This document shows positions 1-5,331 of a stretch of DNA of 9,858 bases, one piece after another (position 1 is the first letter of the stretch; every line of letters starts with the position of its first letter). Source of the DNA: an uncultured Collinsella sp. (GTDB taxonomy: Bacteria > Actinomycetota > Coriobacteriia > Coriobacteriales > Coriobacteriaceae); the NCBI GenBank assembly GCA_902475785.1, contig CABSAN010000071.1:1-9858 (forward strand). Direction: 5' to 3'. The position numbers and the translations under genes were made by a program. The notes beneath the pieces are model-generated. The model was not told the origin of the DNA, did no database searches, and saw only the letters and a list, made by a program, of their open reading frames with translations.

Positions 1-59
1 CCTTTGCCGTCTCGTTTGTCCTGTACAAGGACGAGCCCAAGGCTTCCGAGCAGGCCTAA
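1..59 (+). CDS. C-terminal end of an upstream protein (partial), possibly a sugar permease
   Basis: Only the last 18 codons and a TAA stop (57-59) are inside the window; the reading frame starts at base 3 and gives FAVSFVLYKDEPKASEQA. The hydrophobic run followed by a short charged tail is the kind of ending seen on membrane transporters such as the EIIC part of sugar PTS permeases. A sucrose-family permease directly before a GH32 hydrolase is a common arrangement. This is inference from 18 residues plus context, so the family is not established. The frame is chosen because it runs open to a stop 107 bp before the next start, and that gap begins with a strong hairpin. Confidence 0.5.
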   Translation, partial: FAVSFVLYKDEPKASEQA

Positions 60-73
60 GAGCTTTTGATTAA

Positions 74-110
74 GGGAATGCCCGCGGGCTGTATGCTCGC
101 GGGTGTTCCC
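74..110 (+). repeat. Strong intercistronic hairpin between upstream gene and GH32 gene
   Basis: Bases 74-89 pair with 95-110 (GGGAATGCCCGCGGGC against GCTCGCGGGTGTTCCC). This gives a 16-bp stem with three G-U wobbles and a 5-nt loop (TGTAT). No T-run follows (next bases are CGCATCTGG), so it is not a classic intrinsic terminator. It could stabilise the upstream mRNA 3' end, lower readthrough into the hydrolase, or assist factor-dependent termination; the sequence does not decide between these. Confidence 0.65.
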
Positions 111-166
111 CGCATCTGGTGCCGATCTCTGGTGCTTTGTTACTTTCGATCCGTTAGGACTTTGAT

Positions 167-1708
167 ATGTCTAATGCACTTGGTCGCGACCTTGCAAAGC
201 TGGTTGCCGCTGTTGACGCTGCCGCCTCTGAGTGCGGTCATGGCGCGTATGGCCAGCGCTTCCATATTATGCCGCCGGCGGGCTGGCTCAACGATCCCAA
301 TGGTCTTTGTCAGGCGGGCGGCGTGTTCCATGCCTATTTTCAATATGCGCCGTTCGATGTCGGGGGTGGCGTTAAGGCCTGGGGCCATGCGACGAGCCGC
401 GATCTTATGACGTGGGACTATGTTGGCGCTCCGCTGCTGCCCGACGAGCCGTTCGATTGCCACGGTGTGTATTCGGGCTCCGCGCTTGCCGAGGACGGTC
501 GCATTCGCGTGCTCTATACGGGCAACGTTAAGCTTTCCGATGCGGACGGCACATACGACTACGTCAATACCGGCCGCCGCGCCGATACTGTTTATGTCGA
601 GAGCGTTGATGGCCTTGCCGGTCGGGAGTTCAGCCAAAAGCGCGTGGTGCTGGCGTCCGAGGATTATCCCGAGGATTTGACCTGCCATGTGCGCGATCCC
701 AAGGTGTGGCATGACGCGGACGGGCGTTATCACATGGTGCTGGGCGCGCGTCGTCGCGTGGATGGGCCGCATGTCGATAGTCGATTTTGCGCCATGCACG
801 GCGAGGGTGCCGGGCGCGATGTGGGCGAGATCCTGGTGTATGGCTCGGCCGATATGCTGAGTTGGGAGCTCGAGAGCCGCGTGTCTACGCCCGAGCGCTT
901 TGGCTTTATGTGGGAGTGCCCGGGGTATCTGGAGCTTGAGACGGATGGCGGTGTACCGGCGAAGTGGCTGTCCTTCTCTCCCCAGGGGCTCGAGGGCGGT
1001 CGTTGGGACCGCGGCAACGTATACGCTGCTGGCTACATGCCTGTAACGGGCGACATTACCGGTGGTGACGGTGCATATGAGCTGGGCGAGTTCCGCCTGT
1101 GGGATTGCGGCTTCGATTTTTATGCGCCGCAGGAGTTTACGTCCGGAGATGGTCGCCACATTCTGATCGGCTGGATGGGCATGCCCGATGAGCCGACCTA
1201 TGGCAACGCACCCACCGTGGCGTGCGGCTGGCAGCACTGCATGACGGTGCCGCGTGAGCTTACAGCCGGTGACGGCGGCGTGGTGCTGCAGCAGCCGGCG
1301 CGCGAGATCGAGCGCCATTATGCCTCGGTGCGTGTGGGGGAGGGCTCGTTGGAGGTTGCCGGCGATACCTGCTTTGACGTTGTTGTTGACGGTGTCGACG
1401 GCGCGTTTGCCGCGACCGTTGATGGCGAGCTGAAGCTGGCGTTTGTGCCCGCCGAGGGCGAACTGCCCGCTCGCTTTGAGATGCGATTTACCGATGAGGG
1501 TCGCGCTTCTGCCGGCTGCGGTCGTACCGTGCGCTGGGAGCCCGTCGACGAGGTTCGTAACGTGCGCATTGTTGGCGATGTCTCGTCGGTCGAGGTGTTT
1601 GTGAATGACGGCGCGCTTGTGTTCTCCACGCGCATCTATCCCGAGGCCCATGGCGTGACCGTTGACGCTCCGGGTGCGAACGTGACCTACCACGCGCTCA
1701 ACATCTAG
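167..1708 (+). CDS. GH32 sucrose-6-phosphate hydrolase / beta-fructofuranosidase
   Basis: The 513-residue product is a cytoplasmic glycoside hydrolase family 32 enzyme, expected to split sucrose-6-phosphate or a related fructoside into glucose(-6-P) and fructose. The family signatures are in order: WLNDPNG at residues 40-46 with nucleophile Asp43; YSGSA at 102-106; RDP at 176-178 (transition-state stabiliser Asp177); WECPG at 249-253 with acid/base Glu250; FYAPQ at 318-322; and IGWMGMPD at 334-341. Residues ~35-340 form the five-bladed propeller and ~380-513 the beta-sandwich. There is no signal peptide. Length matches the family (~450-520). The start is ATG 167, with AGGA at 156-159 seven bases upstream. 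Residues ~198-222 look like an insertion relative to the usual short loop before the ILVYGS strand. The gene follows a possible sugar permease end and is closed by the 1747-1787 terminator. Substrate (sucrose-6-P, sucrose or fructo-oligosaccharide) cannot be fixed from sequence, so no symbol is given; scrB/sacA would be the usual names. Confidence 0.93.
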   Translation: MSNALGRDLAKLVAAVDAAASECGHGAYGQRFHIMPPAGWLNDPNGLCQAGGVFHAYFQYAPFDVGGGVKAWGHATSRDLMTWDYVGAPLLPDEPFDCHGVYSGSALAEDGRIRVLYTGNVKLSDADGTYDYVNTGRRADTVYVESVDGLAGREFSQKRVVLASEDYPEDLTCHVRDPKVWHDADGRYHMVLGARRRVDGPHVDSRFCAMHGEGAGRDVGEILVYGSADMLSWELESRVSTPERFGFMWECPGYLELETDGGVPAKWLSFSPQGLEGGRWDRGNVYAAGYMPVTGDITGGDGAYELGEFRLWDCGFDFYAPQEFTSGDGRHILIGWMGMPDEPTYGNAPTVACGWQHCMTVPRELTAGDGGVVLQQPAREIERHYASVRVGEGSLEVAGDTCFDVVVDGVDGAFAATVDGELKLAFVPAEGELPARFEMRFTDEGRASAGCGRTVRWEPVDEVRNVRIVGDVSSVEVFVNDGALVFSTRIYPEAHGVTVDAPGANVTYHALNI

Positions 1709-1730
1709 GCAATTCGTCGCATATCGGCGC

Positions 1731-1736
1731 TATACT
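1731..1736 (+). promoter_or_regulatory. Possible -10 box ahead of the PLP-fold gene
   Basis: TATACT lies 23 bases after the GH32 stop and is a near-consensus -10 hexamer. No good -35 is seen at 16-18 bp spacing (best is GGCAAT at 1708-1713). If it is used, transcription would start near 1743 and run at once into the terminator hairpin at 1747-1777 before reaching the start codon at 1805. Tentative. Confidence 0.3.
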
Positions 1737-1746
1737 TCAGCCGTTG

Positions 1747-1787
1747 CCCACGATGCGGGGGACACCCACATCGTGGGTTTTTGTTTT
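1747..1787 (+). terminator. Rho-independent terminator after GH32 gene (possible attenuator for next gene)
   Basis: CCCACGATG (1747-1755) pairs perfectly with CATCGTGGG (1769-1777). Three further GGG/CCC pairs are possible inside (1757-1759 with 1765-1767). The stem is followed by TTTTTGTTTT (1778-1787). It lies 38 bp after the GH32 stop and ends 17 bp before the chosen start of the next gene, so it ends the sugar operon. It may also sit in the leader of the PLP-fold gene. Confidence 0.85.
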
Positions 1788-1804
1788 CGAAGGGACGGTG
1801 CCGC

Positions 1805-2794
1805 GTGGACGTGCAACAGCTAGAAGAGACCTGGGCATTGAGGGCCGGCGCGCGTGAGGCGCATCTTGTTGCTGCCCGGCACGTGCCGGCAGCGCTTTCA
1901 TTGCTGGGTATTGTGAGTCCCGGTGACCGCCTGGTGGCCTTTGCGGACGACTTTGCCGAAGCGTTTGCGCGCGGCTTTGATGGCTGCGACGTTGTGCTGG
2001 TGGGGGATTCGTGCGCCGAGGCATTTGCCGCCGCGTCCGAGGGCTTTGATGCTTCGTTTGATGCCGAGGGTCCGCACCTGTGGTGGTTCGTCAACTCCAT
2101 CGGCGGGTTTGGTCTGCGTGTGCCTGACCTTCGCGCTCTGGGCCGCGCAGCTCGTGAGGCCCGCGCGCTGCTAGTTGTGGACAACACCGTGGCGTCGGCT
2201 TTTGGCTGCGATCCGCTGCGGCTGGGTGCTGCGCTGTCGCTCGAGGCGCTCGACCGCGTGTGTGCCGGTAGGGCTCCGCGTAAGCTCGTTGCCGCTTCGG
2301 TGGCGCGCTCGCAGCTCAAGCGCCATCGTGTGGATGCTGCTGCCGAGTGCGCACATGCGCTGCTCGAGGGGTGCGGATTGGCCGAGCTTGACTTGTCCTC
2401 CGATGAGGCCAAGGTTCTAGAGCTCGGGCTCGACACGCTCGACACCCGTATGCAGGCGCACTTCGATCGCGCCCGTGCCCTGGCAGAGTATCTGGCCGCC
2501 AACGAGATGGTACGCAACGTGCGCTATCCCGGGCTGAGCTCGCATCCCGACCATGCGGTTGCAACTGGAATCCTCGAGCACGGTTTTGGCCCTGCAGTTG
2601 AATTTGACCTTATCGAGCGCAGCGCGCGCGAGCTGTTCGATGCTTTGCCGGGGGAGTTCCGCACATCACCCGCCGGCGGCGCAACGACGCGCCTTTCGGC
2701 CCCACGCGGCAAGCAGGGGAGCACAATCCGTCTCTTCGCCGGTACTGACGACCCCTTGATCGTGGCCGCCACCCTCGATAATGCCCTCCGATGA
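1805..2794 (+). CDS. Degenerate Cys/Met-metabolism PLP-fold protein (probable pseudoenzyme)
   Basis: The 329-residue product has the layout of the cystathionine gamma-synthase/beta-lyase (Cys/Met metabolism PLP) family but is shorter than the usual ~380-400. Recognisable parts are: LLVVDNT at 122-128 (strand with the PLP-pyridine Asp); LGAAL at 140-144, matching the strand before the lysine motif; LDTRMQAHFDRARALAEYL at 212-230; VRYPGLSSHPDH at 239-250; and IRLFAG at 308-313, with the Arg that normally binds the substrate carboxylate. The SxTKYxxGH motif, with its Schiff-base lysine, is replaced by EALDRVCAG (147-155); the lysine position aligns with Arg151. The PLP-stacking tyrosine region (usually DxxYGGTY) reads DDFAEAF. 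The SLGGxES segment is reduced to SPAGGA. It may be catalytically dead or use another chemistry. The start is GTG 1805, with AAGGGA at 1790-1795; an in-frame TTG at 1781 lies inside the terminator T-run and is unlikely. The stop lies inside the 35-bp inverted repeat. The reading frame is intact, so it is not an obvious pseudogene. Confidence 0.75.
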   Translation: MDVQQLEETWALRAGAREAHLVAARHVPAALSLLGIVSPGDRLVAFADDFAEAFARGFDGCDVVLVGDSCAEAFAAASEGFDASFDAEGPHLWWFVNSIGGFGLRVPDLRALGRAAREARALLVVDNTVASAFGCDPLRLGAALSLEALDRVCAGRAPRKLVAASVARSQLKRHRVDAAAECAHALLEGCGLAELDLSSDEAKVLELGLDTLDTRMQAHFDRARALAEYLAANEMVRNVRYPGLSSHPDHAVATGILEHGFGPAVEFDLIERSARELFDALPGEFRTSPAGGATTRLSAPRGKQGSTIRLFAGTDDPLIVAATLDNALR

Positions 2795-2867
2795 TTTTTC
2801 TGGGACGGGGATTAAAAAATCATTAGGTACACAATGATTTTTTAATCCCCGTCCCAGAAAAATCATC
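2790..2867. repeat. Perfect 35-bp inverted repeat (hairpin element)
   Basis: Bases 2790-2824 are the exact reverse complement of 2833-2867, separated by the 8-nt loop AGGTACAC. Each arm holds TGGGACGGGG (2801-2810; complement at 2847-2856) flanked by A/T tracts. The left arm contains the TGA stop (2792-2794) of the preceding gene. A 35-of-35 match is far longer than an ordinary terminator stem, and the element looks like a dispersed repeat (REP/MITE-like) that inserted at, or was captured by, the gene's 3' end. It could work as a bidirectional barrier between the convergent genes. Confidence 0.95.
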
Positions 2868-2885
2868 TATGGTGACCGACCAGCT

Positions 2886-2910
2886 AAAAAAGCCCCGTCC
2901 CAAATGGGCT
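2886..2910 (-). terminator. Likely terminator of the ModE-like gene (- strand)
   Basis: Read on the - strand, AGCCC (2910-2906) pairs with GGGCT (2895-2891) around a 10-nt loop and is followed by TTTTT (2890-2886). The stem is short (5 bp) and overlaps the TAG stop of the - strand gene. Its loop and 3' arm contain the TGGGACGGGG 10-mer (complement at 2893-2902) that also occurs in the neighbouring inverted repeat. Confidence 0.55.
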
Positions 2911-3253
2911 ACTCTTTGATGCTGGCGATCAGGTCGTTTGCTTTGTTGGCGATGACGTTGTTGATCTCTGCCTGCAGCTCCTCGTAGACTGCTATGGCTC
3001 GCTCGCCGGCGGGGGTGAGCGTGGATCCGCGGGCGCCGTCGCGCTCTATGAGTTTGCAGCCCAGCTGGCCTTCGGCTTCGTTCACAATGCGCCAAGCCTT
3101 GGAATACGCCATGCCCATGCTCTTGGCGGCGCGGTTCAGCGAGTGCTCGCGGGCAATACCCTTCAGCAGCAAGACGCAGCCGTGACCAAACACGCCCGGC
3201 AGATCTTTGTCGCACGCTTGAATGACCAACTTTGCCGTCGTCTTGTACTCCAT
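2909..3253 (-). CDS. Single-domain ModE/LysR-type winged-helix transcriptional regulator
   Basis: The 114-residue product matches the N-terminal DNA-binding domain of ModE-family regulators. It has an N-terminal strand/helix segment, then a helix-turn-helix at about residues 37-60 (SLNRAAKSMGMAYSKAWRIV), then the wing with LIERDGARGSTLTPAGERAI at about 68-87. A short C-terminal helix (~88-114) probably forms the dimer contact. There is no room for the molybdate-binding TOBE domains of full-length ModE (~260 residues), so the ligand, if any, is unknown. Related stand-alone HTH proteins occur in anaerobes near molybdenum or metal genes, but no such gene is present here. The start is ATG at 3253, with GGGGAGA (3270-3264 on this strand) about 10 bases upstream. 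An in-frame GTG at 3262 would add three residues but leaves almost no spacing. It is divergent from guaB. Confidence 0.85.
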   Translation of the reverse strand: MEYKTTAKLVIQACDKDLPGVFGHGCVLLLKGIAREHSLNRAAKSMGMAYSKAWRIVNEAEGQLGCKLIERDGARGSTLTPAGERAIAVYEELQAEINNVIANKANDLIASIKE

Positions 3254-3358
3254 ACGCTCCACGTCTCCCCGCTAAAGTGTTTGCTGGGCAAACGCAAAGC
3301 CTGCGTCAAGCCCTCGTGTGCTCTTCTTAAATCATGCATTGTAGCAGTCAAAGTGCGT

Positions 3359-3364
3359 TAAGAT
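3359..3364 (+). promoter_or_regulatory. Possible guaB promoter -10 box
   Basis: TAAGAT is a fair -10 hexamer 82 bases before the guaB start. Upstream -35 candidates at 16-17 bp spacing (GCATTG or CATTGT, 3336-3342) are poor. On the - strand, TACAAT (3343-3338) is an equally plausible -10 for the divergent regulator. The 184-bp gap 3254-3446 must hold both promoters, but their exact positions are uncertain. Confidence 0.3.
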
Positions 3365-3376
3365 ACTTCCCCAGTA

Positions 3377-3428
3377 TTGGGCGCCCAAGGTTGGGCTGGG
3401 TCCTACGAGGCCTGCAGCCGACCGGTCG
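3377..3428 (+). promoter_or_regulatory. Structured guaB leader with two palindromes and a stem-loop
   Basis: TTGGGCGCCCAA (3377-3388) is a perfect 12-bp palindrome. GGT/ACC, GGCTG/CAGCC and GGTC/GGCC pair into a 12-bp interrupted stem at 3389-3423 with loop CTACGA. CGACCGGTCG (3419-3428) is a perfect 10-bp palindrome that overlaps the foot of that stem, so the folds compete. The block sits between the possible -10 and the ribosome-binding site AAAGGAG (3436-3442). I do not recognise it as a purine riboswitch. It may be an operator or an RNA control element. Confidence 0.4.
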
Positions 3429-3446
3429 CATGGAAAAAGGAGAAAC

Positions 3447-4958
3447 ATGGCTACGTTCTTTCCCGGTGAGTCCCACACGTTTTCGGAGTATCTGCTGGTT
3501 CCTGGTTACTCGTCCTCGCAGTGCATCCCCAACAACGTCTCTCTTAAGACGCCGCTGACCCGCTTTAAGCGCGGTGAGAAGCCGGCAATCACCCTGAACA
3601 TCCCCATGGTTTCCGCCATCATGCAGTCCGTCTCGGGCGTCGACATGGGTGTCGCGCTCGCTACCGAGGGCGGCCTGTCCTTCATTTACGGTTCCCAGAG
3701 CGCCGAGTCCGAGGCCGCTATGGTCAAGGCCGTCAAGGATCACAAGGCCGGCTTCGTTCAGTCCGATTCCACGTTGACCCCCGACATGACCATGGAACAG
3801 GTCATCGAGCTCAAGGATAAGACCGGTCACTCCACCATGCCTGTCACCGACGACGGCACTCCCAAGGGTAAGCTCCTGGGTATCGTCACCAGCCGTGACT
3901 ATCGCCCCAGCCGCGATGACCACCAGACGAAGGTCTCCGAGTTCATGACCCCGCGTGAGCAGCTCATCGTGGGCGACAAGAACATCAGCCTCAAGGTTGC
4001 CAACGACGTCATTTGGGACAATAAGCTCAACGCCCTGCCCATCGTCGACGACTACGATCACCTGATGGGCATCGTCTTCCGCAAGGACTACGACAGCCAC
4101 AAGACCAACCCCAACGAGCTGCTCGACGGCGATAAGCGCTACATGGTCGGCGCCGGTATCAACACCCGCGACTATGCCGAGCGTGTGCCGCTGCTCATCG
4201 AGGCCGGCGCCGATGTCCTGTGCATCGACTCTTCCGAGGGCTTCAGCGAGTGGCAGAAGCGCACCATCGAGTGGATCCGCGCCAACTACGGCGAGGACGT
4301 CAAGGTCGGTGCCGGTAACGTCGTCGACGCCGAGGGCTTCCGCTTCCTGGCCGACTGCGGTGCCGACTTCATCAAGGTCGGTATCGGCGGCGGTTCCATC
4401 TGCATTACCCGCGAGACCAAGGGCATCGGCCGTGGCCAGGCCACCGCGCTGATCGACGTCTGCCGTGCTCGCGACGAGTACTACGAGGAGACCGGCGTCT
4501 ACGTGCCCGTGTGCTCCGACGGCGGTATCGTCTACGACTACCACATGACGCTCGCCCTTGCCATGGGTGCCGACTTTATGATGCTGGGCCGCTACTTCGC
4601 CCGTTTCGACGAGAGCCCGACCGAGCGCGTCAACGTCAACGGCCAGTACATGAAGGAGTACTGGGGCGAGGGTTCCGCGCGTGCCCGCAACTGGCAGCGC
4701 TACGACCTGGGCGGTGCCGCGAAGCTCAGCTTCGTCGAGGGCGTCGACTCCTACGTGCCTTACGCTGGCTCCCTCAAGGACGGCGTGGGCGGCACGCTTT
4801 ACAAGGTCAAGTCCACGATGTGCAACTGCGGTGCCCTCTCGATCCCCGAGCTCCAGGAAAAGGCACGCCTGACCCTGGTCAGCTCCACCTCCATCGTCGA
4901 AGGCGGCGCCCACGACGTTGTCGTCAAGGACTCCCAGCAAAGCGTCAGCTACCGCTAA
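3447..4958 (+). CDS. guaB: IMP dehydrogenase
   Basis: The 503-residue protein oxidises IMP to XMP with NAD+, the committed step of guanine nucleotide synthesis, in the cytoplasm as a tetramer. The TIM barrel begins with SEYLLVPGYSS (13-23). A CBS pair is inserted at about 105-215 (IVTSRDYRPS at 146-155, FMTPR at 166-170, GIVFRKDY at 208-215). The barrel resumes at VGAGINTRDY (234-243). The catalytic/monovalent-cation loop is GGGSICITRETKG (314-326) with nucleophile Cys319, and SDGGI at 357-361 binds the phosphate. The mobile flap carries the Arg418-Tyr419 dyad (WQRY). Length is normal. The loop differs from the usual GPGSxCTTR: Gly replaces Pro, and GIGRGQ follows instead of GVGVPQ. The start is ATG 3447 with AAAGGAG four bases upstream. 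The gene is transcribed alone; the terminator at 5119-5153 follows. Codons are strongly C-ending, unlike the two + strand genes before it, suggesting high expression. Confidence 0.96.
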   Translation: MATFFPGESHTFSEYLLVPGYSSSQCIPNNVSLKTPLTRFKRGEKPAITLNIPMVSAIMQSVSGVDMGVALATEGGLSFIYGSQSAESEAAMVKAVKDHKAGFVQSDSTLTPDMTMEQVIELKDKTGHSTMPVTDDGTPKGKLLGIVTSRDYRPSRDDHQTKVSEFMTPREQLIVGDKNISLKVANDVIWDNKLNALPIVDDYDHLMGIVFRKDYDSHKTNPNELLDGDKRYMVGAGINTRDYAERVPLLIEAGADVLCIDSSEGFSEWQKRTIEWIRANYGEDVKVGAGNVVDAEGFRFLADCGADFIKVGIGGGSICITRETKGIGRGQATALIDVCRARDEYYEETGVYVPVCSDGGIVYDYHMTLALAMGADFMMLGRYFARFDESPTERVNVNGQYMKEYWGEGSARARNWQRYDLGGAAKLSFVEGVDSYVPYAGSLKDGVGGTLYKVKSTMCNCGALSIPELQEKARLTLVSSTSIVEGGAHDVVVKDSQQSVSYR

Positions 4959-4963
4959 GCGGC

Positions 4964-5057
4964 TTTCCCAAGCACCGCACCTTGCCGTTCAAACCGTCGC
5001 TCGCGTACCAAAGTACGCGTCGCTCCTCTTTCACGGCAATCTGCGGCACTTGGAAAA
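4964..5057. repeat. Imperfect inverted-repeat element after guaB
   Basis: Bases 4968-4988 and 5033-5053 are 21-nt arms complementary at 17 of 21 positions. TTT (4964-4966) and AAA (5055-5057) extend the pairing. Inside is a second perfect hairpin, CGCGTAC (5002-5008) with GTACGCG (5013-5019) and loop CAAA. CGTCGCTC occurs as a direct repeat on each side of the inner hairpin (4995-5002 and 5018-5025). No T-run follows. The nested, cruciform-like layout in non-coding DNA resembles a dispersed intergenic repeat more than a terminator. Confidence 0.6.
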
Positions 5058-5118
5058 CCCGATCATGCTTGGGCGGGTAACAATTAGCGGTTGATTCACA
5101 ACCACGTTATTTAGATAA

Positions 5119-5164
5119 AGCGAGATGCCCGCAAGTCGCAGGCATCTCGCTTGTTGTATTTGCT
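5119..5164 (+). terminator. Terminator after guaB
   Basis: AAGCGAGATGCC (5119-5130) pairs perfectly with GGCATCTCGCTT (5142-5153), a 12-bp stem with an 11-nt loop. A T-rich but interrupted tail follows (TTGTTGTATTT, 5152-5162). It lies 160 bp after the guaB stop and before the leuS leader. The A/T-flanked stem could also act for the opposite strand. Confidence 0.75.
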
Positions 5165-5169
5165 ATCAT
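5161..5169 (+). promoter_or_regulatory. Possible extended -10 promoter for leuS
   Basis: TGCTATCAT combines a TGn extension (5161-5163) with the -10 hexamer TATCAT (5164-5169), a pattern that can work without a -35. The predicted start near 5176 would give a leader of about 155 nt, most of it occupied by the hairpin at 5190-5303. Confidence 0.4.
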
Positions 5170-5189
5170 CATGCGAGTTAACGATGTGG

Positions 5190-5303
5190 CGGGGCGTTCT
5201 TACCTTTGCTCGCTGCAAGTTCCGCACGAGCCGAAGAGCACTTAATGTGCTCTTCGTGCGAGCAGGACTGTCCGCAGCAGCGAGTAAAGGTAAGAACGCC
5301 CCG
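5190..5303 (+). repeat. 114-nt long hairpin in the leuS leader
   Basis: CGGGGCGTTCTTACC... (5190-5216) pairs with 5277-5303 over 27 positions, with a single G-U wobble (5207 with 5286) and no mismatch. Inside, GAAGAGCAC (5233-5241) pairs with GTGCTCTTC (5247-5255) around TTAAT, and CGCAC (5223-5227) pairs with GTGCG (5256-5260), leaving GAGCC bulged. The right arm runs into CCCCGTCCCA (5299-5308), the same 10-mer found in the 2790-2910 elements. No T-run and no T-box consensus (AGGGTGGNACCGCG) are present. The whole unit ends 17 bases before the leuS ribosome-binding site. Confidence 0.85.
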
Positions 5304-5331
5304 TCCCAACCCAGCTAACAAAGGAGCTGAT

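Noticed and set aside
66..410. Small + strand open frame overlapping the GH32 start
   Set aside because: It overlaps the well-supported GH32 gene in another frame, has no ribosome-binding site of note, and its start lies at the foot of the 74-110 hairpin.
1781..1804. TTG start at 1781 for the PLP-fold gene
   Set aside because: The codon lies in the terminator T-run and the ribosome-binding site AAGGGA would fall inside the gene. GTG 1805 fits better.
2823..3215. Alternative - strand open frame overlapping the ModE-like gene
   Set aside because: It is an Arg-rich, shifted-frame shadow. The 2909-3253 frame has a clear winged-helix sequence.
5206..5331. 42-codon N-terminal extension of leuS
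   Set aside because: It would be translated from within the long hairpin and has no LeuRS-like sequence. ATG 5332 has AAGGAG at ideal spacing.
5170..5331. T-box riboswitch upstream of leuS
   Set aside because: No AGGGTGGNACCGCG-like antiterminator sequence and no leader terminator with a T-run were found between 5170 and 5331.
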